Positions 1-5,966 of a stretch of 10,317 nucleotides of DNA are shown in pieces. Made by a program: the position numbers and the translations under genes. Every line of letters begins with the position of its first letter. Position 1 is the first letter of the stretch. Below the pieces are notes generated by a model. The model made no database searches. It saw only the letters and a program-made list of their open reading frames with translations, and had not been told where the DNA came from. Origin of the DNA: Tannerella sp. (GTDB lineage Bacteria > Bacteroidota > Bacteroidia > Bacteroidales > Tannerellaceae); NCBI GenBank assembly GCA_031288935.1, contig JAITQL010000230.1, positions 1 to 10,317 of the forward strand, given 5' to 3'.

Positions 1-462
1 TACGACCTGTATTCCCGGAAAATGATGGGAGTCTGTCTGCGCTATGTCGGCGACAGAGAGACGGCGCGTGACTTGCTGCAGGACGGTTTCATCAGAGTGT
101 ATACTTCGCTCCATACGTACACCGGAGCGGGGGCGCTGGAAGGATGGATCCGCATGGTCTTTGTGAACGGGGCGCTGGAATATCTGCGCAAGCGGGACAT
201 CCTGCGGGATTCGACGGACATCGCAAACATGTACGAGGTGCTGGAAGACCGGGAAACGGCCCTCTCGAACATCTCGGCCGAAGAACTGATGGCAGTGGTG
301 CAGTCGCTGCCGGACGGGTTCAAGGCCGTATTCAACCTGTATGCCATCGAAGGCTATTCGCACAGGGAGATCGCCGGGATGCTGCATATTACGGAAAGCA
401 CCTCGCGTTCGCAGTACGTAAGGGCAAGGAAATGGTTGCAGGAACGGATCGAACGGTATTAA
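1..462 (+). CDS. ECF-type RNA polymerase sigma-70 factor (5' end outside window)
   Basis: This is an alternative sigma factor that would redirect RNA polymerase to a small set of promoters, typically in response to an envelope signal. The frame is open from base 1 (YDLYSRKMMGVCLRY), and the Met at 22 lies inside the conserved region 2 core, so the true start is upstream of the window. Visible are most of sigma region 2 (MMGVCLRYVGDRETARDLLQ, then the stretch ending FVNGALEYLRKR) and a C-terminal region 4 helix-turn-helix (LPDGFKAVFNLYAIEGYSHR, then EIAGMLHITESTSRSQYVRA). About 153 residues are present; the family is usually 160-190, so only some 20-40 residues are missing. The stop is TAA at 460-462, and the barrel protein starts 17 bases later, which suggests co-transcription and a sigma/membrane-partner pair. 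Family assignment is firm; the regulon is unknown. Confidence 0.93.
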   Translation, partial: YDLYSRKMMGVCLRYVGDRETARDLLQDGFIRVYTSLHTYTGAGALEGWIRMVFVNGALEYLRKRDILRDSTDIANMYEVLEDRETALSNISAEELMAVVQSLPDGFKAVFNLYAIEGYSHREIAGMLHITESTSRSQYVRARKWLQERIERY

Positions 463-479
463 AACGAAGCAGAAAACAA

Positions 480-1703
480 ATGATGAATACAGACAAGGAA
501 AAGAATCGGGGCAGATGGGAGGAAGCCCTCCGGTCGAAGTTGCAGAATTACGAGGCGGAAACGCTGCCGGAGGACTGGACGGCCATTGCCGGCCGCCTGC
601 CGGAAGGGAAGGGGAGGGGGAAGAGGCTCCCGCTTCACGTCCGGCGCTGTGCGGCAGCCGTCATTGCCCTGCTGCTGCTGTCGGCAGGCGGGTATTTTTA
701 CCGGCACCGGCAGGCGCACCGGCCCTGCGTGGACAGCGTGGCCGGGGTAACCGTTCTTCCGGAAACAAAAGAGGAAGCGGCCACACCTTCCGTCCCTGCG
801 CATCCGCTGCCGGACGGTGAAACGGCCGCCCGGCCCGTCCGGAAGGAAACGGCTCCTCCGGCCGTAAAAACGGAACGCACGCCGGAACGGGAAGCGGCGC
901 CCGAAGAAGTACCGGCCGTTACTCCGGCCGCGGACGGGTATGAGGAAACGGAGCCGGCTCAACCCCCCGCGGAAGAAACCGCGCCGGTGCAGCAGGCAGA
1001 GGCCTCCCGGCTCCTTGCCGATGCCGGCACGCACACGCCCCCGAAGCAACATTCCCCGCAAAAGCGATGGGGACTGGGCATGAGCGGCGGAAGCTATTCC
1101 GCGGGAACGAACAGCGGCGGAGCGCCAATGGCAGCCCCGTCCAAGTTCATGGTCTACAATCCCGAAACCGCGTTAAGAAGGGAACGGGAAAAACAGAAGG
1201 TGTCGCACAAGTACCCGGTCTCGTTCGGACTGGGAGCAAGCTATGCACTGAACGGCCGCTGGGCGCTGCAAAGCGGTTTAACCTATACCCTGCTGCGGTC
1301 GGAATGGATCGCGCTGGCCGACTGTCCGGGCGATGCCAGACAGCGACTGCACTTCATCGGCCTTCCGCTGGGAGCAAGCTACAGGATCGCCGAGTGGAAA
1401 AAACTCCGTTTCTACGCCACGGGCGGCGTTATGACGGAATGGAACGTGGCCGGAGACATCCGTACCGACTATTACAACGGCGGCGAAAAGCTGCGGACGG
1501 AAAGGGAATCCGTGCGGATGAAGGAATGGCTCTGGTCGGTCAATGCACGGGTCGGAGCAAGCTATCCCCTGCTCCGGTTCGTAAACATCTACGTCGAAGG
1601 CGGCGCCAATTATTATTTCGACAACGGAAGTTTTATCGAAACCGTTCGTTCGGATAAACCTTTTCACGTATCTTTGCAGGCCGGCGTCCGGCTTGGATTT
1701 TAA
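480..1703 (+). CDS. Single-pass membrane protein with C-terminal outer-membrane beta-barrel domain; likely partner of the sigma factor
   Basis: The protein has 407 residues from ATG 480 (a second ATG follows at 483). Residues 1-55 are charged and probably cytoplasmic, with an LQNYEAETLPEDWTAI segment typical of proteins encoded next to ECF sigma factors in Bacteroidetes. A hydrophobic helix lies at about 57-74 (CAAAVIALLLLSAGGYFY), followed by a Pro/Glu/Ala-rich low-complexity linker at about 90-190. Residues about 246-407 show alternating amphipathic strands with small-residue turns (VSFGLGASYAL, GRWALQSGLTYT, HFIGLPLGASYRI, NIYVEGGANYYF) and end in Phe, as outer-membrane barrels do. I infer that the cytoplasmic part binds the sigma factor and the linker spans the periplasm. 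The upstream extension of this frame to 144 is an out-of-frame reading of the sigma gene. The annotation most likely elsewhere is 'outer membrane beta-barrel protein'. The anti-sigma role is inference. Confidence 0.82.
   Translation: MMNTDKEKNRGRWEEALRSKLQNYEAETLPEDWTAIAGRLPEGKGRGKRLPLHVRRCAAAVIALLLLSAGGYFYRHRQAHRPCVDSVAGVTVLPETKEEAATPSVPAHPLPDGETAARPVRKETAPPAVKTERTPEREAAPEEVPAVTPAADGYEETEPAQPPAEETAPVQQAEASRLLADAGTHTPPKQHSPQKRWGLGMSGGSYSAGTNSGGAPMAAPSKFMVYNPETALRREREKQKVSHKYPVSFGLGASYALNGRWALQSGLTYTLLRSEWIALADCPGDARQRLHFIGLPLGASYRIAEWKKLRFYATGGVMTEWNVAGDIRTDYYNGGEKLRTERESVRMKEWLWSVNARVGASYPLLRFVNIYVEGGANYYFDNGSFIETVRSDKPFHVSLQAGVRLGF
1645..1676 (+). promoter_or_regulatory. Possible Bacteroidetes-type promoter for the lipoprotein gene
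   Basis: TATCTTTG at 1669-1676 matches the Bacteroidetes -7 consensus TAnnTTTG exactly. TTCG at 1645-1648, 20 bases upstream, is a 3-of-4 match to the -33 TTTG. It lies inside the 3' end of the barrel gene and would give a leader of about 60 bases for the lipoprotein at 1745. The gene could equally be read only from the upstream operon promoter. Confidence 0.35.
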
Positions 1704-1744
1704 CAGACAAACAAGTAGAATAATCAAATCAAACAGAAGAAAAA

Positions 1745-2524
1745 ATGAAAAAAAGAACTTTGACATGGCTTCGCGCCATTTTGTGCGTAACAGCAATAAC
1801 GATGTTTACTGCCTGTCTCGAAGGCGGCAGGAATACAATGAGCGACTCCACCATCGGCATCGTCCGTTTCGACACGAAGACGGCCCGGAAGGTGCTGGAC
1901 GTCTACGGAGGAGTGTTCTACTCCCCGACGTTCGACAACATGCAGGAGGGCGCGTGCTGCTACATTGCTTTCGAGGTAGACTTCAACGCTCCTGAAAACG
2001 ACCCGGCCGTACTGGAATTGAACGGCTATTACACCGTCACGGTCACCTACAAGGAAGATATTGACAAGTACATGATGTCGCCCGGCACGCTGACCGACAC
2101 GACGCAGGTGCTGGCGGACGAGACGCCGGTCACGAACGCGCTGGACACCAAACTGGGCTACCTGAACGGCGTGCTCTTCATGGCGCACCAGCTGAAAAAG
2201 GCCTCCGACCAGCGGGAAATATGGGATCTCTCCTACGATATGCAAAACCGGATGACGGAAGAAAGCGGACGGCACATCTACAACGTCTACCTGCGCGCCA
2301 CCGTGCGTGTGTCGAGCGCCAAAACGCAGGAAGAAGGCTACGACGTATGCGCCTACGAGATGAAATACTTCATGGACACCGCGGCGGAGCAGGAAAAGAA
2401 CGCCGGCCAGACCACGTTCTACATCCGCTTCCATTACGTATCCGAAATCAACGGCGACATCCTCACCTGGAAACACGCGGACATGGAAATGAACGTGGGC
2501 GAGGTCATCACAACCGCCCCCTGA
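1745..2524 (+). CDS. Lipoprotein of unknown function, possibly NigD-like
   Basis: The protein has 259 residues. The N-terminus is a lipoprotein signal peptide: positively charged start (MKKR), hydrophobic stretch, and a lipobox-like MFTAC with the acylated Cys at residue 24. The next residues (LEGG) carry only one acid, so the acid-rich surface-export signal described for Bacteroidetes lipoproteins is not obvious and the final membrane face is uncertain. The mature part is acidic, rich in Tyr, Thr and Asp, and shows beta-strand patterns near residues 140-260 (KLGYLNGVLFMAHQL, HIYNVYLRATVRV, TTFYIRFHYVSEING). The layout vaguely recalls NigD-like lipoproteins of Bacteroidales, but I cannot establish this by eye. 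It starts 41 bases after the barrel gene on the same strand and is followed by a terminator, so it is probably the last gene of the sigma/barrel operon. No enzymatic motif is visible. Confidence 0.78.
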   Translation: MKKRTLTWLRAILCVTAITMFTACLEGGRNTMSDSTIGIVRFDTKTARKVLDVYGGVFYSPTFDNMQEGACCYIAFEVDFNAPENDPAVLELNGYYTVTVTYKEDIDKYMMSPGTLTDTTQVLADETPVTNALDTKLGYLNGVLFMAHQLKKASDQREIWDLSYDMQNRMTEESGRHIYNVYLRATVRVSSAKTQEEGYDVCAYEMKYFMDTAAEQEKNAGQTTFYIRFHYVSEINGDILTWKHADMEMNVGEVITTAP

Positions 2525-2576
2525 CGCTTCAACCCTTCATCCGGGCGCTTCCGGAACGCAACGCGGCAAAGACAGA

Positions 2577-2615
2577 GCCGTCCTGTCGGGACACTTCCCG
2601 GCAGGACGGCTTTTT
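2577..2615 (+). terminator. Intrinsic terminator ending the sigma/barrel/lipoprotein operon
   Basis: A 14-base-pair stem (GCCGTCCTGTCGGG at 2577-2590 with CCCGGCAGGACGGC at 2597-2610) contains a single T-G wobble and closes a 6-base loop (ACACTT). It is followed by TTTTTCTTTC. On the minus strand only a weak T-rich run follows the same stem (TCTGTCTTTG), so it may partly terminate the converging cysN transcript too, but it is clearly built for plus-strand transcription. Confidence 0.92.
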
Positions 2616-2618
2616 CTT

Positions 2619-4034
2619 TCAATCGAACGAATCCGAAGTTCCCAGACCCGGGTCTGAAGTTTCCAGACCCAAGTCTGAAGTTTCCAGACCCAAGTCCGAA
2701 GTTTCCGTACCCAAGTCCGAAGTTTCCGTACCCAAGTCCGAAAAGTTCGTACCCAAGTCCGAAGCGTCCGGCTGCTCCGCGATCATGCCCGCGCCCACGG
2801 TTTCAAAAGTCGATTCGTCGATGAGAACAAGGCTTCCGGTGATGCGGTTCCGGCGGTAGAAGTCGTACTTGAGCGGTCGGGAAGTCTTGAGTTCGATGCT
2901 GGCAATGTCGTTCATCCGGACGGTCTTTTCTCCGGCAACGTTCTCGAGCGTATTCATGTTTACCTTGTAATGAACGTCTCGGACGATGCCGAAGAGTTCG
3001 TCGGTTGCATGGCGGACGATGTAGCGGGCGCCCACGCTCAGCGGCCGGTGGTGGAGCCAGCAGACGGTCAGGCGGATGTGTGCGCCGACGAGGGGCAGTT
3101 CGCTGCTTTTGACGATCATGTCTCCGCGGCCGACGTCCACGCTGTCCGCCAGCCGGATGGCGACCGACCGGGGCGAGGAGGCCTCGTGGAGCGGGCGGTC
3201 GGCCTCGTCGATGGCCGTGATGGTGGACTGCGTGCCGGAGGGCAGGACGGTGACGGCGTCGCCCACGCGGTACGTGCCGGAGGCGATCCGTCCGGCACAG
3301 GCGCGGTAGTCGTGGAAGGCGGCCGTTTGCGGGCGGATCACGTACTGCACCGGAAAGCGCGCCGGCCGGTCGTCGAGCGTTTCCCTGAGCGGGAGCGTCT
3401 CCAGCAGCGACAGCAGCGGGGCGCCTTCGTACCAGGCCATGCGGGTCGAGGGCGTAACGACGTTGTCGCCCTCCAGGGCCGAGATGGGCAGGCAGTGCAC
3501 GTGCTGCAGGTGCAGCCGGGCGGCCATGGCCGCGTATGCGCCGCGTATGCGCAGGAAGACGTCCCGGTCGAAATGGACCAGATCCATCTTGTTGACCGCC
3601 ACGATGACGTGCGGCAGTTGCAGCAGGGCGGCGATGCAGGAATGGCGGCGGGTCTGCTCGATGATGCCGTTGCGGGCGTCGACCAGGATGATGGCGGCGT
3701 CGGCCGTGGAAGCGCCGGTCACCATGTTGCGCGTGTACTCGATGTGCCCCGGCGTGTCGGCAATGATAAACTTGCGTTTGGGCGTGGCGAAATACCGGTA
3801 GGCCACGTCGATGGTAATGCCCTGTTCGCGCTCGGCGCGCAGGCCGTCGGTCAGCAGCGCCAGGTTGACGGCCTCGTTCCCCAGCCGCTCGCTGGCAGCC
3901 CGCACGGCCTCCATCTGGTCTTCAAAAATGGACTTGCTGTCGTAGAGCAGCCGCCCGATGAGGGTGCTCTTGCCGTCGTCCACACTGCCGGCCGTAGTGA
4001 AGCGCAGCAGTTCCATGTCTAAATATCCGTTCAT
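2619..4034 (-). CDS. cysN: Sulfate adenylyltransferase subunit 1 (GTPase subunit), with repeat tail
   Basis: CysN hydrolyses GTP to drive formation of adenosine 5'-phosphosulfate from ATP and sulfate by its partner CysD. The 471-residue protein has all elongation-factor-like GTPase motifs: P-loop GSVDDGKS (16-23), QGITID (71-76), DTPGH (93-97), NKMD (148-151) and SAL (185-187). The beta-barrel domains then run to about residue 420. Residues 425-467 are a heptapeptide repeat (SDLGTET type) ending in SDSFD. This tail is not part of the conserved enzyme, which would otherwise end near VGAGMIAEQ at about 412-421. ATG 4034 is used; an in-frame ATG at residue 7 (MELLRFTTAG) is a possible alternative. 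It follows cysD by 25 bases on the same strand and converges on the lipoprotein gene. A fused APS kinase domain, seen in some relatives, is absent. Confidence 0.96.
   Translation of the reverse strand: MNGYLDMELLRFTTAGSVDDGKSTLIGRLLYDSKSIFEDQMEAVRAASERLGNEAVNLALLTDGLRAEREQGITIDVAYRYFATPKRKFIIADTPGHIEYTRNMVTGASTADAAIILVDARNGIIEQTRRHSCIAALLQLPHVIVAVNKMDLVHFDRDVFLRIRGAYAAMAARLHLQHVHCLPISALEGDNVVTPSTRMAWYEGAPLLSLLETLPLRETLDDRPARFPVQYVIRPQTAAFHDYRACAGRIASGTYRVGDAVTVLPSGTQSTITAIDEADRPLHEASSPRSVAIRLADSVDVGRGDMIVKSSELPLVGAHIRLTVCWLHHRPLSVGARYIVRHATDELFGIVRDVHYKVNMNTLENVAGEKTVRMNDIASIELKTSRPLKYDFYRRNRITGSLVLIDESTFETVGAGMIAEQPDASDLGTNFSDLGTETSDLGTETSDLGLETSDLGLETSDPGLGTSDSFD
2635..2760 (-). repeat. Six tandem copies of a 21-base repeat inside the 3' end of cysN
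   Basis: Six contiguous 21-base units start at 2635, 2656, 2677, 2698, 2719 and 2740. Copies 4 and 5 are identical, copies 2 and 3 differ at one base, and copies 1 and 6 are more diverged. Read on the minus strand they encode heptapeptides: SDLGTNF, SDLGTET, SDLGTET, SDLGLET, SDLGLET, SDPGLGT. The period is a multiple of three, so gain or loss of a unit keeps the frame. There are no spacers, so this is not a CRISPR array. Confidence 0.95.
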
Positions 4035-4059
4035 AATGAAACTGAAAATGAGTGACGAA

Positions 4060-4959
4060 TTAAAAATAGCCGGCTTTCTTCCGGTCTTCCATGGCGGCGT
4101 CGGAACGCTTGTCGTCCGACCGTCCGCCGCGTTCGGTGACGCGCGAGGCAGCGATTTCGTTCACAATCTCCTCCAGCGTGTTCGCTTCGGAAAGGGTCAG
4201 CCCCGTGCACGTAATGTCGCCGATGGTACGGCAGCGTACCCGCCTGCGCACCGCCGGCTCGTCCGGCTTCCGCTTCATGAACGGGTAGCAGGCCAGCCAG
4301 ATGCCGTCGCGTTCAAACACCTCCCGCTCGTGCGTGTAGTACAGGCTCGGCAGTTCGATCCCCTCTTGCAGGATGTAATGCCATATGTCCATCTCCGTCC
4401 AGTTGCTCAGCGGGAAGATGCGGAAATGTTCGCCCGGCTGCTTTTTGCCGTTGAAGATGTTCCACAGTTCGGGACGCTGGTTCCTGGGATCCCACTGTCC
4501 GAACTCGTCGCGGTGCGAGAAGAAGCGTTCCTTGGCGCGCGCCTTTTCCTCGTCGCGGCGGGCGCCGCCGAGCGCCGCGTCGAACTTGTACTTTTCGAGC
4601 GCGTCCAGCAGGGTGACGGTTTGCAGCTTGTTGCGGCTGGCGTTGTATCCCGTTTCCTCCGCCACGCGCCCGCGGTCGATGGACTCCTGCACGGAGCCTG
4701 TGAACAGCCGCACGCCCAGCCGTTTCACCAGCGTGTCGCGAAAGGCGATCGTTTCCTCAAAGTTGTGTCCCGTGTCGATATGCAGAAACGGGAACGGGAT
4801 GGCGGCCGGATAAAACGCCCGGCAGGCCAGGTGCGCCATGACGATGGAATCCTTTCCGCCCGAAAACAGCAGCACGGGTTTCTCGAACTGCGCCGCCACC
4901 TCGCGGATGACGTAGACGGATTCCGATTCCAGTTCTTTTAAATGGGTCAGCTTGCTCAT
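4060..4959 (-). CDS. cysD: Sulfate adenylyltransferase subunit 2
   Basis: CysD is the catalytic subunit that adenylates sulfate to APS in the first step of sulfate activation; it works as a complex with CysN. The protein has 299 residues from ATG 4959 (the E. coli enzyme is about 302). The N-terminal LTHLKELESESVYVIREVAA is followed by the PP-loop ATP-pyrophosphatase motif SGGKDS (33-38). Further family blocks are PFLHIDTGHNFEE, ALGGARRDEEKARAKERFFS, FRIFPLSNWTEMDIW and the C-terminal AAMEDRKKAGYF. The frame can be extended five codons to a TTG at 4974, but that TTG lies in the putative -7 promoter element and the family begins near MSKLTH, so the ATG is preferred. Its stop is 25 bases before cysN and its start is 26 bases after the hemB stop. 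No cysC, cysH or sulfite reductase gene is in the window. Confidence 0.96.
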   Translation of the reverse strand: MSKLTHLKELESESVYVIREVAAQFEKPVLLFSGGKDSIVMAHLACRAFYPAAIPFPFLHIDTGHNFEETIAFRDTLVKRLGVRLFTGSVQESIDRGRVAEETGYNASRNKLQTVTLLDALEKYKFDAALGGARRDEEKARAKERFFSHRDEFGQWDPRNQRPELWNIFNGKKQPGEHFRIFPLSNWTEMDIWHYILQEGIELPSLYYTHEREVFERDGIWLACYPFMKRKPDEPAVRRRVRCRTIGDITCTGLTLSEANTLEEIVNEIAASRVTERGGRSDDKRSDAAMEDRKKAGYF

Positions 4960-4971
4960 AGCATTTTTTTG

Positions 4972-4979
4972 CAAAGGTA
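4972..4979 (-). promoter_or_regulatory. Possible -7 element of an internal promoter for cysDN
   Basis: Read on the minus strand, 4979-4972 is TACCTTTG, an exact TAnnTTTG match. No convincing TTTG is found 19-21 bases upstream (the sequence there is GTGT/AGTG). It sits in the 26-base gap between hemB and cysD and would give a leader of about 5-10 bases before ATG 4959. Without a -33 element it could be chance. Confidence 0.4.
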
Positions 4980-4985
4980 ATACAT

Positions 4986-5966
4986 CTACATAAATTTAAC
5001 ACTACCCGAATCCACAAAATCTTTTGCGTAATAGGAAATGATATGCGTGGCGCCCGCCCGCTTGATGGCGGTCAGGCTTTCAAGGAAGATCCGCTTCCCG
5101 TCGAAGAAACCGGCCCTGGCGCCCTGCTTCAGCATGGCATATTCGCCCGACACCTGGTAGGCCACCAGCGGATAGCCGGGAAAGCGAACCGCCGCCCGCT
5201 GCACCATGTCCAGATACGGCATGGCGGGCTTTACCATGATCCACGCGGCGCCCTCCTCGATGTCGGCCGCTATTTCGTCCAGTCCCTGACCGACGGTGCG
5301 GAAGTCCATCTGGTACGTTTTGCGGTCGCCGAACGAAGGCGCCGAGCCGGCCGCGTCGCGAAAGGGGCCGTAGAAGGCCGAAGCGTACTTGGCGGAATAG
5401 CCCAGTATGCGCGTGTGGCCGAAGCCGTCGCGGTCGAGCCGCGCGCGGATGGCCTGCACCTGCCCGTCCATCATGGCCGAGGGAGCGACGAAGTCGGCGC
5501 CCGCCGCCGCGTGCCCGGCAGCCATCTCGGCCAGCAGCGGCAGGGTGGCGTCGTTGTCCACGTCGTGCCCGTGTACCACTCCGCAGTGGCCGTGCGACGT
5601 GTATTCGCACAGGCAGACGTCGGTAAAGACGGTGATGGACGGAAAGCGCTCCTTGACGGCGCGCACGGTCCGGCAGACGAGGCTGTCGGGCGACGTGCCC
5701 GCGCTGCCGCGCCCGTCCTTTACAGCTTCGGGAACGACGCCGAAGAGCAGTATCTTGTCGATTCCCGCAGCGGCCAGCGTAGCGGCGTCGGCCAGCAGTT
5801 CATCCGTCGACAGGCGGCAGATGCCCTCCATCGTCGCAATCTTCTGCCTCACGCCTTCGCCTTCGGTCACGAAATACGGATAAATAAAATCGGAGGCCGA
5901 AAGGCTCACTTCGGCCTGTTCGTCACGCACGGCCTGCGTGGTGCGAAAATGTCTAAATCGTTTCAT
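4986..5966 (-). CDS. hemB: Porphobilinogen synthase (5-aminolevulinate dehydratase)
   Basis: HemB condenses two 5-aminolevulinate molecules into porphobilinogen, the pyrrole building block of all tetrapyrroles. The 326-residue protein is full length. It has the two Schiff-base lysines in their usual contexts (GYSAKYASAFYGPFRDA, Lys193; WIMVKPAMPYLDM, Lys246). It also has the zinc-type cysteine triad TDVCLCEYTSHGHCG (Cys118, Cys120, Cys128), so it belongs to the Zn-dependent rather than the Asp-rich Mg-dependent class. The family signature GADFVAPSAMMDG is intact. The start ATG at 5966 lies inside the end of the upstream fusion gene (14-base overlap), which indicates translational coupling. 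cysD follows 26 bases after its stop. Confidence 0.97.
   Translation of the reverse strand: MKRFRHFRTTQAVRDEQAEVSLSASDFIYPYFVTEGEGVRQKIATMEGICRLSTDELLADAATLAAAGIDKILLFGVVPEAVKDGRGSAGTSPDSLVCRTVRAVKERFPSITVFTDVCLCEYTSHGHCGVVHGHDVDNDATLPLLAEMAAGHAAAGADFVAPSAMMDGQVQAIRARLDRDGFGHTRILGYSAKYASAFYGPFRDAAGSAPSFGDRKTYQMDFRTVGQGLDEIAADIEEGAAWIMVKPAMPYLDMVQRAAVRFPGYPLVAYQVSGEYAMLKQGARAGFFDGKRIFLESLTAIKRAGATHIISYYAKDFVDSGSVKFM

Noticed and set aside
2635..2760. CRISPR array
   Set aside because: The repeats are contiguous with no unique spacers, the unit is 21 bases, and the array is in frame with cysN.
2221..2859. Plus-strand frame translating the repeat array as SRPKSEV/SVPKSEV repeats
   Set aside because: It overlaps the lipoprotein gene in another frame and crosses a strong terminator. 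It is open only because the repeat unit has no stops in this frame either.
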